Assembly (NCBI RefSeq): GCF_030813695.1
Contig: NZ_JAUSVA010000002.1
Coordinates: forward strand, 8,455,501-8,519,500
Length of the DNA stretch: 64,000 nucleotides
Reading direction: 5' to 3'
Source: Kitasatospora herbaricolor
GTDB lineage: Bacteria > Actinomycetota > Actinomycetes > Streptomycetales > Streptomycetaceae
Shown here: positions 7,884 to 16,496 of the stretch, in pieces
Position numbering within the stretch: the stretch's first letter is position 1
How the letters are laid out: each line of letters opens with the position of its first letter
Translations under genes and position numbers: made by a program
Notes under the pieces: generated by a model
Database searches by the model: none
What the model saw: only the letters and a program-made list of their open reading frames with translations
What the model was told of the DNA's origin: nothing

Positions 7884-9285
7884 GGCTGGAACGGGCTCGG
7901 CTCCCAGGCGTGTCCGCCGATCGGGTGGACGTACAGCGGCCGGCCCTTCACCGCACTCGTGCGGAACGGCGTGCCGTGGCCGAGGTCCACGGGGAGCGTC
8001 CCCCGCCGGTCGCCGCTGGCCCACTCCAGTTCCAGGTACCAGGACACGTCGTGGGAGGTGGTCACGGCGGTGACCTCGATGACCTCCGGGTCGCCCTCGC
8101 TCACCTTGACCGGCAGGCCGGTGCTGCCCTCGGTCACGACCGGCCGCGGGCGGGCCGCGTCCAGATCGAGGTCGTAGGAGAGGACGTCGACCCCGCCGCC
8201 GCAGCCCTCGCCCATGGAGTAGGCGTTCCAGGCGAGGGGAGCCCCGATCCGGGTGACCCGGACGTTGAGGCCCGTCAGCACCACCGTGTCCCTACCGGTG
8301 CCCTGGACGACGAGCTCGATCGACTGGTAGTGGCCGGGGACGGCCCCGAGCCGGGCGGTCCAGGCCGCCACGTCCGCCACCTGGGGCGGCCGAGGGACTT
8401 CGGACGGCGGGCGGTCGACCAGGTACTGGTCGCAGGCGGTGTCCCACCCGGAAGGCTTCACCGCAACCTTGATCGGAGCGCTCGTGTCCGTCCCGCCGGT
8501 CGGCCCCGGCGTGCCCGTGCCGGTGCCCGTGCCCCTGCCCGGGTCCACGGCCGGGGCGGTGGAGGCCGGGGGGTGGAGGCCGGCGCGGGGGAGGAGGGCG
8601 AGCCGATGCCGCCCGGGGCCGGGGATCCGGCGGACGGCCCGCCGTCCGCCGCCAGCCGGGCGTCGGTGTCACCGCCGGCCGGCTTCAGCGCCGTGGCGAC
8701 GGCCCCGATGGTGGCCAGCACCACGGTGACCGCCACCGCGGCCAGGATCGCCCGGCGGCGGACCCGCCGCCGTAGCCGCGCGGCCCCGGGGCCCGGGTCC
8801 TCCTCGGCACGGGCGGCGAGGACCGGTCCGGGCCCGACACCACCGCTCCTGTCCGGTGTCGCCTCTGCCTCTGCCTCTGCCTCTTCCTCTGCCTCGGTCG
8901 CCTCCGTCGTCGCCTTCGCCTCGGCCTGCGTCGGACCCGTCGGACCGGTCGGACCCGTCTGCCCGGTTCGACCAGTCGGCTCGGGCACATCGGACGCATC
9001 GGACGCAGGTGATGTCCTGCTTCCACGCGCCGCGCGGACGACGACCCACAGCCGGTACAGCTCGACGAGTTCCTCCGGCGTCGCCCTGCACAGCCGCGCG
9101 AGCTGGTCCAGCGGGGCGAACTCCGTCGGCACCACATCGCCGTTGCAGTAGCGGTGGAGCGTCGAGGTGCTCAGGTGCAGCCGCTTCGCCAGCGCGCCGT
9201 AACTGAGCCCCGATCGGCTCTTCAGCTCCCCGAGCAGCCGCGTGATCTCGTCCCGCTCCCTCAAATCCCGGACCCCCTCCGACAC
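7880..9285 (-). pseudogene. HTH / transmembrane / extracytoplasmic-domain protein, frameshifted in the linker
   Basis: The 5' part (9285 down to about 8570) encodes an XRE-type HTH (residues about 10-75: ITRLLGELKSRSGLSYGAL, LHLSTSTLHRYCNGD), a Thr/Gly/Glu-rich linker with GPTGPTGPT and an EAEAEAEA run, and one transmembrane helix (AILAAVAVTVVLATIGAVATA), followed by a Pro/Ser linker. In that linker the frame is lost at a run of six G on the plus strand (8567-8572); one missing base joins it to the frame running from about 8566 to the stop at 7880. That frame encodes a secreted-type domain of about 200 residues (SGWDTACDQYLV through GHAWEPSPFQP). Restored, it would be about 470 aa. The GTG at 9285 has a GGAGGA site; an ATG lies at 9309. 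Such HTH-TM proteins are common in Streptomyces and unstudied. Confidence 0.65.
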
Positions 9286-9624
9286 CGTTCCTCCGCCCCG
9301 TTCCTGCATCCCGTTGGTGATCTGCCCGTAGTGATCGCGCCTCGCGTTCCCCGGCCGCCACCGGCGGTCGGGCCCGGCGCTGTCGCGCCTCTGCGGCCGG
9401 ACCGCCGTGAAGCGATCTTCGGGACTGAAGCACGCCGCTCACGCTCCGGCGGTTCCCATCACCGGCCACACCGCGCCTCCGTCCCGGGGACGCGTCCCAG
9501 GAAGGTTACGTCTTCCCAGCTCAAAGCAGGTAAAGGCGTCCCTGCGTCCCAGATCGGGCGCAGGCCGTTGCCCCTGGGACGAACCGGCGGAGAAGCTTCC
9601 GGTGATCACCGAGAAGGAGCAACA
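9286..9624. other. Divergent promoter region, no gene seen
   Basis: The 339 bp between the HTH/TM gene (minus strand) and the L,D-transpeptidase gene (plus strand) must hold both promoters. I see no ORF with coding character and no clear operator. A GAAGGAGC ribosome binding site for the right-hand gene lies at 9612-9620. Confidence 0.5.
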
Positions 9625-10881
9625 GTGAGCAACGTTCAGACGGCCCGGACCGCGATACGTACCGGCGACCGATTCAACCGCGGCGCGGTGGCGCTGACGA
9701 TGGGCGGCATCCTGCTGATGACCGCCGCCTGCGGCGACCCGCACAGCGAGGTCGCCGAGGCCTCCCGGGCGACGGGCACCGCTGCCGCCGGCGGGCAGGC
9801 GGCAGCGACCGGGCCCGCGGCTGCGCCGACGACTTCCGCGGCGGTGCTGGACGTCGAGCCGAAGGACGGCGCCCAGGGCGTCCCTCCGAACGCGCTGCAG
9901 GTGTCCGTCGCCCACGGCAAACTCACCGCCGTCGACGTGACCGACAAGAACGGCAAGCCCGTCCCCGGCTCGATGACCCCGGACGGCACCGGCTGGAAGC
10001 CCGCCGCCGCGCTGGCACCCGGCACGGCGTACACGGTGAACGCCCAGGCGACGGACGCCGACGGCCTGGCGGCCGCCGCCACCACCGCCTTCACCACGCG
10101 CACGCCCGACAAGCAGGTCTCCACCAACGACAACATCGCCGACGGCCAGACCTACGGCGTGGGCATGATCGTCAAGGTGGAGTTCAGCGCGAAGATCGCG
10201 AACAAGGACGCCGTCGCCCAGGGCATCACCTTCACGACCGACAACGGCACCGAGGTGAAGGGTCACTGGTTCGGTGACGCCCGGCTGGACTTCCGCCCGG
10301 CCGAGTACTGGAAGCCCGGCACCAAGGTCACCATCCACTACCGGCTGAAGAACGTCGAGGTCTCGCCGGGCGTCTACGGCGACGTGGACAAGGACGAGCC
10401 GTTCGTCATCGGCCGCTCGCAGGTGTCCACCGCGGACGCGGCCGCGCACCAGCTCACGATCGTCCGGGACGGCAGGTCCAGCACCGTGCCGGCCACGCTC
10501 GGAGACGAGAAGCACCCGTCGTGGGGCGGCACCATGGTGATCATGTCGAAGGAGAAGGTCACCCACATGAACTCCCGGACCGTCGGGCTCGGTGACGAGT
10601 ACGACATCCCCGCCGTCCCGCACGCGATGCGGCTGACCGGGAGCGGCACCTACCTGCACGGCAACTACTGGTACAAGGGCGACCCGTTCGGCAAGGCGAA
10701 CACCAGCCACGGCTGCGTCTCGCTCAAGGACGTGGAGGGCGGCAGCGACACGTCCGTCGCGGGCGCGTTCTTCAACAGCTCGATGATCGGCGACGTGGTC
10801 ACGGTCGTGAACTCGAAGGAGAAGAACGTCTCCCCCGACAACGGACTCGGCGGCTGGAACCTCCTCTGGGCGAACTGGTAG
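9625..10881 (+). CDS. L,D-transpeptidase lipoprotein with Ig-like domain
   Basis: Exported lipoprotein of 418 residues. An N-terminal hydrophobic stretch ends in a lipobox (LLMTAAC, Cys near residue 37), followed by an Ala/Thr-rich linker, a bacterial Ig-like domain (about 70-165), a second beta domain (about 170-265) and a YkuD catalytic domain (about 270-410). The catalytic motif is HGNYW....TSHGCVSLKD with nucleophile Cys364. L,D-transpeptidases make 3-3 cross-links in peptidoglycan on the outer face of the membrane. The GTG at 9625 is chosen because of the GAAGGAGC site 5 nt upstream. The gene stands alone. Confidence 0.94.
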   Translation: MSNVQTARTAIRTGDRFNRGAVALTMGGILLMTAACGDPHSEVAEASRATGTAAAGGQAAATGPAAAPTTSAAVLDVEPKDGAQGVPPNALQVSVAHGKLTAVDVTDKNGKPVPGSMTPDGTGWKPAAALAPGTAYTVNAQATDADGLAAAATTAFTTRTPDKQVSTNDNIADGQTYGVGMIVKVEFSAKIANKDAVAQGITFTTDNGTEVKGHWFGDARLDFRPAEYWKPGTKVTIHYRLKNVEVSPGVYGDVDKDEPFVIGRSQVSTADAAAHQLTIVRDGRSSTVPATLGDEKHPSWGGTMVIMSKEKVTHMNSRTVGLGDEYDIPAVPHAMRLTGSGTYLHGNYWYKGDPFGKANTSHGCVSLKDVEGGSDTSVAGAFFNSSMIGDVVTVVNSKEKNVSPDNGLGGWNLLWANW

Positions 10882-11042
10882 CCCGACCCGCGCGCCCCGC
10901 CCGTTCGCCGGATCCGCTCGCCGCGCCTGCTCGCCGGATCCGCTCGTCGCTGTCGCTGTCGCCGTCGCCGTCGCTGTCGGCGCGGTTCGCGGTGGCGGCC
11001 TCGCCTGTCGGCCGGCGCCGGTTCGTCGCGGGTGGCGGGCGG

Positions 11043-11498
11043 TCAGTTCCGGTCGGTGGCGAAGGGTCCCTCTTCGACGAAGCGGCGCAGCAGGCGGGCG
11101 AAGGTCCGGGCGTCGGACTGCGGCCAGGTGGTGAGCGAGTCCTGGACGGCGTCGGTGAGCCGCTGCCGGGTGGCGGCCACGACGGTGCGGCCGTCGTCGG
11201 TGAGGGCGAGCAGGGTGGCGCGGCCGTCGGCGGGGTCGGGTCGGCGTTCCAGCAGTCCGGCCTGTTCCAGGCGGTCGGCGCGGCGGGTCACGGTGGTGCG
11301 GTCGAGTCCGATCTCACGGCCGAGGTCGGCGGCGCTGCGCGGGCCGGTCCGGGCCAGCCCGCTGAGGACGGGGTAGGTGAGGTCGTCGACCGCCTCGCCC
11401 AGTCCCTCCGTCAGCCGGGTGTAGAGGCGGGCGCGGGTGCTGCGGCGCAGGAGCAGTCCGAGGGCGTGGGCGATGTCTTGTCCGGTCGAGTCGGTCAC
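11043..11498 (-). CDS. MarR family transcriptional regulator
   Basis: Winged-helix DNA-binding protein of 151 residues. The HTH core reads RSAADLGREIGLDRTTVTRR and the wing RRPDPADGRATLLALTDDG, as in MarR proteins. The GTG at 11498 is the start. It is divergent from the SnoaL-like gene at 11618, and the 119-bp gap holds two 17-bp palindromes, so it probably represses itself and the neighbour and is released by a small ligand. The effector is unknown. Confidence 0.92.
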   Translation of the reverse strand: MTDSTGQDIAHALGLLLRRSTRARLYTRLTEGLGEAVDDLTYPVLSGLARTGPRSAADLGREIGLDRTTVTRRADRLEQAGLLERRPDPADGRATLLALTDDGRTVVAATRQRLTDAVQDSLTTWPQSDARTFARLLRRFVEEGPFATDRN

Positions 11499-11510
11499 CC
11501 CCTCAGATTA

Positions 11511-11563
11511 GCGTGTGCGCCGCACGCTTTCCTGCTACAGTCATAAGCGTGCTCAAGGCACGC
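11511..11563. promoter_or_regulatory. Two GCGTG-N7-CACGC palindromes in the MarR/SnoaL divergent promoter
   Basis: Palindromes with identical 5-bp arms and 7-bp spacers occupy 11511-11527 and 11547-11563, 36 bp apart. A possible -10 box TACAGT (11536-11541) lies between them. The arms are identical while the spacers differ, as expected for a dimeric MarR operator. These are the probable operators of the regulator at 11043-11498. Confidence 0.72.
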
Positions 11564-11617
11564 ATCTGTGAGCGGTACCGCCTCGGCCCGCTCCCGTACC
11601 CGACCGGAGGAATCCCC

Positions 11618-12034
11618 ATGAACGGCACAGACATCCGTACCGGCGTCCGCACCGACATCCGCGCCGCCCTCACCGACCTGCTGCTCACCCCGGGCCTCGC
11701 CCTGGACGAGGCGGCGGACCGGCACTTCGCCCCCGACTACCGCCAGCGCACCGACGGCAGCTGGGCGGACCGCACCGAGTTCCTCGCCCACATCGCGCAC
11801 CTGCGCACGCTCGTGGCCGGCGGCTCGGTGCAGGTCCACGACGAACTCGCCGACGGCGACCGCTACGCCGACCGCCACACCATGGAGGTCGTCAAGACCG
11901 ACGGGTCCACCGTCCGCATGGAGGTCTACCTCTTCGCCGAGTTCGCCCCCGACGGCCGCTTCCGCCGGATCGAGGAGACCACCCTGCTGCTCGAAGGCTC
12001 GGACGCCGACCGTGACCTCGGCAGCGCCCGCTGA
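11618..12034 (+). CDS. SnoaL-like (NTF2-fold) protein
   Basis: Small cytosolic protein of 138 residues with an NTF2/SnoaL-like pattern: an N-terminal helix (IRAALTDLLLTPGLALDEAADRHF as part of the family's cone), the DYRQRTDGSW loop, DRTEFLAHIAHLR, and late strands RHTMEVVKTDGSTVRMEVYLFAEF and GRFRRIEETTLLLEG. Members are cyclases, isomerases or ligand binders; nothing here fixes the reaction. The start ATG follows GGAGG. It is controlled from the MarR divergent promoter and is probably its main target. Confidence 0.8.
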   Translation: MNGTDIRTGVRTDIRAALTDLLLTPGLALDEAADRHFAPDYRQRTDGSWADRTEFLAHIAHLRTLVAGGSVQVHDELADGDRYADRHTMEVVKTDGSTVRMEVYLFAEFAPDGRFRRIEETTLLLEGSDADRDLGSAR

Positions 12035-12234
12035 GCCCCGGCGTTCCGGTCCCGGTGCGGGCAGGGCGCGAGGCCGACCGCCACCCCGGCGGCCCCCGGT
12101 GCCCCGTGCGGCCGGACCGCGGCGTGCAGCCGGACGCCGGGCGGCGGCCGCGTCCGGTCCGGGGCGGAGCGCCCGTGCCCTCCGCCCGGAGGGCCAGGCG
12201 GAGTTGACCTTCTGCCCGTCCTGGGGCGCCTCGT

Positions 12235-12723
12235 TCAGGCGTGCATCCGCGCGCCCTTGAGGACCTTGTCGACCGCGTTGCGGGCCCCGTACACGGCCAT
12301 CCCCACCAGGTCGAGCCGGTCCCGTCCCACGGCTCGGACCGCCGCCCGGTTGTCCCGGTCGTTGCCCGTGCCGAACAGGTCCGAGGTGAAGACGGAACTC
12401 GGCATCGAGCGGGACCGCGCACGACCGTGCGCGGCGGTCAGTGTCTCCTTCGTCCCCTGGAAGACCAGCACGGGCTGGCGGAACATCGGCAGGTACAGGG
12501 TTCCGTCGGCGTCCTCGTACGGCTCGCCGATCACCTCGGGCGAGGTCGTGCCGAGCCCGCTGACCAGGAAGGCGGTCACGTTCAGCCGCTGCCAGGGCTC
12601 CAGGTCGTCCCGCAGCAGTACGGCGATCTTGGTGTCGAAGCGGACGGGGGAACCCTCGTCGCCCGGCTCGCTACCGGCTCCGGTCTCGGCTTCGTTCCGG
12701 CGGGGTTCGTTCTCGGTTCTCAT
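12235..12723 (-). CDS. DUF2000 family protein
   Basis: Protein of 162 residues. After an Asn/Glu-rich N-terminal tail it carries the family's conserved core: KIAVLLRDDLEPWQRLNVTAF, PEVIGEPYEDADG, LPMFRQPVLVFQG and a C-terminal helix AVYGARNAVDKVLKG. DUF2000 proteins have a peptidyl-tRNA hydrolase-like fold and no proven function. Here it is divergent from an AraC regulator with a 49-bp gap, and the pairing suggests the AraC protein controls it. Confidence 0.85.
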   Translation of the reverse strand: MRTENEPRRNEAETGAGSEPGDEGSPVRFDTKIAVLLRDDLEPWQRLNVTAFLVSGLGTTSPEVIGEPYEDADGTLYLPMFRQPVLVFQGTKETLTAAHGRARSRSMPSSVFTSDLFGTGNDRDNRAAVRAVGRDRLDLVGMAVYGARNAVDKVLKGARMHA

Positions 12724-12772
12724 GCTTCGAGACTGCCGGGTGCGCGCGATCCGCGTCTTGTACGTTCTTTGC

Positions 12773-13576
12773 GTGACGACCGGGCAGAGGATCCGTGCTT
12801 GGCGCCCGCCCGTAGCGGGTGTCGTGGAGGTCTTCCACGCCCACTTCACCCAGCACGCGTACCCCATGCACGTCCACGACGCCTGGACCTTGCTGATCGT
12901 CGACGACGGCGCGGTCCGCTACGACCTGGACCGTCACCGGCGCGGCACCCCGAACGACACCGTGAGCCTGCTGCCCCCGCAGGTCCCGCACAACGGTTCA
13001 CCGGCCACCGAGCAGGGCTTCCGCAAGCGCGTGGTGTACCTCGACATGACGCAGCTGGACGAACGGTTCATCGGGCCCGCGGTGGACAGTCCCGACATCG
13101 TCGACCCGCTCCTGCGCCGGCGCGTCGGACAACTGCACGCGGTGCTGGCCGACCGGGGCGACGAGTTCGAGGCGGAGAGCCGGCTGGCCCTGATCGCCGA
13201 ACGGCTGCGCGGGCAACTGCGCCCCGGGCCGGCCTTCGGCAGTGCCGTGCCCGACCACGGGATCGCCGGGTGCCTGCGTGACCTCCTGGACGAACGGCTG
13301 GTCCGGGGAATCGCCCTGGACGAGGCCGCGGCCCTGGTCCACGCCCACCCCGCGCATCTCGTCCGCGCGTTCAGCGGCGCCTTCGGCATCGCCCCGCACC
13401 AGTACGTGCTGTCCCGCCGGATCGACCTGGCCCGCCGCCTGCTCCTCGCCGGGCAACCCGCGCGCGAGGTCGCGATCGCCGCCGGGTTCTACGACCAGGC
13501 CCACCTCACCCGGCACTTCAAGCGGGTGGTGGGCACCACGCCGGGCCGGTACGCCAGGGGCACGGGCACCGCGTAG
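12773..13576 (+). CDS. AraC family transcriptional regulator
   Basis: Regulator of 267 residues. The N-terminal half is an AraC-type cupin sensor (FHAHFTQHAYPMHVHDAW, then PHNGSPATEQGFRKRVVYLD); the C-terminal half (about 165-262) has two HTHs (GIALDEAAALVHAHPAHLVRAF and REVAIAAGFYDQAHLTRHFK, then VVGTTPGRY). The GTG at 12773 is the likely start. A plausible -10 hexamer, TACGTT (12761-12766), ends only 6 nt before the GTG, so the mRNA may be leaderless. It probably regulates the divergent DUF2000 gene. Confidence 0.92.
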   Translation: MTTGQRIRAWRPPVAGVVEVFHAHFTQHAYPMHVHDAWTLLIVDDGAVRYDLDRHRRGTPNDTVSLLPPQVPHNGSPATEQGFRKRVVYLDMTQLDERFIGPAVDSPDIVDPLLRRRVGQLHAVLADRGDEFEAESRLALIAERLRGQLRPGPAFGSAVPDHGIAGCLRDLLDERLVRGIALDEAAALVHAHPAHLVRAFSGAFGIAPHQYVLSRRIDLARRLLLAGQPAREVAIAAGFYDQAHLTRHFKRVVGTTPGRYARGTGTA

Positions 13577-13684
13577 CGCGGCCGCCCCGCCCGCCCGTCG
13601 CCCGCGGGCCGCCGCCCGGCCGGCGGGCGACGGACGAGGTGGCCCGGCCGGCGGGCCGGCGGGCGGCGGACGGGCGGCCGACGG

Positions 13685-14002
13685 TCAGCGGCGCCCGGAC
13701 AGCAGGCGGTGGAGCAGGGCCGCCGTGAGGACGGCCGCGGCGGCGGCCATCAGCATCGGTGTGCGATTGGCGCGGGCCACGCCCACCGCATGCGCGGCCT
13801 GCGAGCGAAGCTGCGGCGAGGTGTGGTCGGTGGCGACGTGCCGGGCGTGCGCGGCCGTCCCGCGGGCCAGGTCCGCGAGGTGTCCGGCGCGGTCCAGGAC
13901 ATCCTGCGGTGCGTGGTCCCGCACGGTGTGGACGGTGTGGGCGACCGTGTCGCGTACCGCTGTGGCGGCACTCGCGACGGCGTCCTGTGCCTGGTTCTTC
14001 AC
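13685..14002 (-). CDS. Small helical protein with C-terminal membrane anchor
   Basis: Protein of 105 residues. About 75 residues of amphipathic helix with repeated Ala, Val, His, Asp and Arg (AVASAATAVRDTVAHTVHTVRDH) are followed by a single C-terminal transmembrane segment (PMLMAAAAAVLTAALLHRLL). The GTG at 14002 is preferred because AGGGGA lies 6 nt upstream. The pattern resembles DUF3618-like or LEA-like small membrane proteins of actinobacteria, but I cannot assign a family. Confidence 0.65.
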   Translation of the reverse strand: MKNQAQDAVASAATAVRDTVAHTVHTVRDHAPQDVLDRAGHLADLARGTAAHARHVATDHTSPQLRSQAAHAVGVARANRTPMLMAAAAAVLTAALLHRLLSGRR

Positions 14003-14153
14003 GGCTGTCCCCTGTCCTCGGGCGGGGCCGGGAAGGTGTCCCGGCCGTTGAGTTCTCCGTGCTGCGGCGGCTACCCCGGGCGGCGCCGCGCATGCGTCAG
14101 CGTTCTTCCACGGGACGGGCACGGGGCGTCCCGCCGCCGCACCGGTGGCGGAC

Positions 14154-14239
14154 CGGCACCGGCGGCGAGGCCCGGCGGCGGTGGGCTGCGGCGGATCGGC
14201 ACCGGCGGCGAGGCCCGGCGGCGGTGGGCTGCGGCGGAT
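14154..14239. repeat. Two tandem copies of a 43-bp GC-rich unit
   Basis: Two adjacent 43-bp copies begin at 14154 and 14197, each starting CGGCACCGGCGGCGAGG, and a partial third copy follows. They lie in the 329-bp gap (14003-14331) between the small membrane protein and the VOC gene; the rest of that gap shows no gene. Confidence 0.75.
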
Positions 14240-14331
14240 CGGCGGCCTGGTCGGCGGCCGGCATTGTCAGTGCCGCGTGTGAGCATCGGCGCGAGCGAAG
14301 TCCTCGTTCTCGTCGTGGAAGGAAGCCCCGC

Positions 14332-14742
14332 ATGGTCGCCTGGCCCGGAGACATCCAAGCCGTCACCTTGTTCGTGGAGGATCTCGCGAAGGCGAAGTCG
14401 TTCTACCGGGAGGTGTTCGAACTCCCCGTCCACTACGAGGACGAGAACTCCGCCGTCTTCCGGTTCGGGGTGACGATGATCAACCTGTTGGCCGTCACCT
14501 CCGCGCCCGAACTCGTGGCGCCCGCTCCCGTCGCCGCCCCGGACCAGGGCGTGCGCGCGCAGTTCACGCTGGGAGTCACGGACGTTGACCAGGTCTGCCG
14601 GCGCCTGGCCGAGCGAGGCGTCGCCCTGCTCAACGGGCCGGTGGACCGGGCCTGGGGGCTGCGCACGGCGAGCTTCCGCGATCCGGGCGGCCACATCTGG
14701 GAGGTCGCCGCTCCGACCGCGCCGGGCGGCGCCGACGCGTAA
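14332..14742 (+). CDS. VOC (glyoxalase/bleomycin-resistance/dioxygenase) family protein
   Basis: Protein of 136 residues with the paired beta-alpha-beta-beta-beta units of the VOC fold: AVTLFVEDLAKAKSFYREVF in the first, and FTLGVTDVDQVCRRLAERG, FRDPGGHIWEVA in the second, with the usual C-terminal Glu metal-ligand position in HIWEVA. Start ATG at 14332 follows GAAGGA. The substrate cannot be predicted. It is a single gene without clear partners. Confidence 0.87.
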   Translation: MVAWPGDIQAVTLFVEDLAKAKSFYREVFELPVHYEDENSAVFRFGVTMINLLAVTSAPELVAPAPVAAPDQGVRAQFTLGVTDVDQVCRRLAERGVALLNGPVDRAWGLRTASFRDPGGHIWEVAAPTAPGGADA

Positions 14743-14844
14743 GGTCCCGACGACGGGCCCTTCGCGGGGCCGAGGCAGGCCCGAACCCGCCGCCGTGGCC
14801 GGGCCGACTCCCGACCCGCCGGCCCGGCCACCGCATCCTGCCCT

Positions 14845-14880
14845 GGGGAGCCGGGAGCCGGGAGCCGGGAGCCGGGAGCC
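14845..14880. repeat. Heptanucleotide tandem repeat GGGAGCC
   Basis: About five GGGAGCC units run through 14845-14880 in the gap before the mycothione reductase gene. A simple-sequence tract with no coding role seen. Confidence 0.7.
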
Positions 14881-15020
14881 GGGGGCCCGAACTGTCGTGC
14901 CGGACCGCGACGGGAGGTGCCGTCCCGCCGGGCGACCGGCGTCGGCGGAGCTCCGGCGACACCGGCCGGGCGGCTGACGTGATCCCGCGTCCGGACGGTC
15001 GTCGGGGGTAGCCTGCCGGC

Positions 15021-16388
15021 ATGCGACATCATGATCTTGTCGTCCTGGGCGCCGGCTCCGGCAACGCGGTGATCGACGACCGCTTCGCGGACCTGGACGT
15101 CGCCGTCGTCGAGGAGGGACCCTTCGGCGGGACCTGCCTGAACCGGGGCTGCATCCCCAGCAAGATGCTCGCCCACACCGCGGACGTCGCGGACACCGTG
15201 CGCGAGGCCGGCCGGTTCGGCGTGGACGCCACCCTGGACGCCGTGCGCTGGGCAGCGGTGCGCGACCGGGTCTTCGGGCGCCTCGACCAGGAGGCGGCCG
15301 ACGGCGAGCGGGCCCGGCGCCGCTCCGGCTCGGTCACCGTCCACCGCGGCCGGGCCCGCTTCACCGGGGAGCGGACGCTGGTGGTCGAGGGCGACGGGGG
15401 CGAGGTCCGGTTCAGCGCGGATCAGGTCGTGGTCGCCGTCGGCAGCCGTCCCGTCGTCCCGCCACCGGTGCGCGACAGCGGCCTGCCCTACGAGACCTCC
15501 GACACCGTGATGCGGCTCCCGGTCCCGCCCCGGCACCTGGCCGTGCTCGGCGGCGGCTACATCGCCGCCGAACTGGCCCAGGTCTTCCGCTCGGCCGGCA
15601 GCCGGGTCACCGTCGTCGAGAAGGAGCAGACACTGCTCTCCCCGCAGGACGAGTCGGTGTCCGAGGCCTACACCCGCATCGCCCGCTCCCGGTTCGACGT
15701 CCGCACCGGCGTCGCACTCGGCCGGCTCGAAGGAGAGCCGGGACGGCTGCGCCTGCTGCTCGACGACGGCTCCACGGTGGAGGCCGACACCCTGCTCGTC
15801 GCGGTGGGCCGCACCCCGAACAGCGACACCGTCGGCGCCGACCGGGCCGGCATCGCCCTGCACGAGGACGGGCGCGTCGTCGTGGACGCCCAGCAGCGGA
15901 CCACCGCGCCGGGCGTCTTCGCGCTGGGCGACGTGTGCACCCCCGTGCCGCTCAAGCACGTGGCGAACCGGGAGGCGCAGGTGGTCGCGCACAACCTGCT
16001 GCACCCCGGCGACCTGATCGCCACCAGCCACCGGGCGGTACCCGCCGCGGTCTTCACCCGCCCGCAGATCGCGCAGGTCGGCCGTACCGAGCGGGAATGC
16101 CGGGACGAGGGCCTCAACCACCGGACCGCCACCCGCCGGTACGCGGACGTCGCCTACGGATGGGCGCTGGAGGACACCACCGGCTTCTGCAAGGTGATCG
16201 CGGACCCGGGCACGGGCCGTCTGCTGGGCGCCCACATCCTGGGCCCGCAGGCGTCCACCCTGATCCAGCCGCTGGTCATCGCGATGAGCCTGGGCATCGA
16301 CGCCACCACCCTGGCCCGCACCCCGTACTGGATCCATCCGGCGCTCACCGAGGTGGTCGCCAACGCCCTGCTCGACCTGGACCTCTGA
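15021..16388 (+). CDS. mtr: Mycothione reductase
   Basis: FAD-dependent pyridine nucleotide-disulfide oxidoreductase of 455 residues that reduces mycothiol disulfide with NADPH in the cytosol. The N-terminal FAD site reads VVLGAGSGNAV, the redox-active disulfide lies in GGTCLNRGCIPSKM (Cys residues about 39 and 44), the NADPH-binding site is VLGGGYIAAELA, the second FAD contact is GVFALGDVC, and the C-terminal active-site His is in YWIHPALTEVVANAL. The GSGN variant at the FAD site and the overall length fit mycothione reductase rather than lipoamide dehydrogenase. Its presence shows a mycothiol-using actinomycete. Confidence 0.9.
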   Translation: MRHHDLVVLGAGSGNAVIDDRFADLDVAVVEEGPFGGTCLNRGCIPSKMLAHTADVADTVREAGRFGVDATLDAVRWAAVRDRVFGRLDQEAADGERARRRSGSVTVHRGRARFTGERTLVVEGDGGEVRFSADQVVVAVGSRPVVPPPVRDSGLPYETSDTVMRLPVPPRHLAVLGGGYIAAELAQVFRSAGSRVTVVEKEQTLLSPQDESVSEAYTRIARSRFDVRTGVALGRLEGEPGRLRLLLDDGSTVEADTLLVAVGRTPNSDTVGADRAGIALHEDGRVVVDAQQRTTAPGVFALGDVCTPVPLKHVANREAQVVAHNLLHPGDLIATSHRAVPAAVFTRPQIAQVGRTERECRDEGLNHRTATRRYADVAYGWALEDTTGFCKVIADPGTGRLLGAHILGPQASTLIQPLVIAMSLGIDATTLARTPYWIHPALTEVVANALLDLDL

Positions 16389-16391
16389 CCT

Positions 16392-16410
16392 CGGGGCGGG
16401 ACGCGCCCCG
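16392..16410 (+). terminator. Short hairpin after the mycothione reductase gene
   Basis: A perfect 7-bp stem (16392-16398 with 16404-16410) with a 5-nt loop starts 3 nt after the stop codon. It may be a weak terminator. Confidence 0.4.
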
Positions 16411-16496
16411 CGCGGCCAACGGAGCTGGAGCGGCCCCCGCCGTCCCGGCGCCGCCCCGCGCGCATGGGTCGCGGCGGACGGGGCACAGGCAAAGAC

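Noticed and set aside
14154..14239. 43-bp direct repeats as a CRISPR array
   Set aside because: Only two adjacent copies without spacers and no cas genes.
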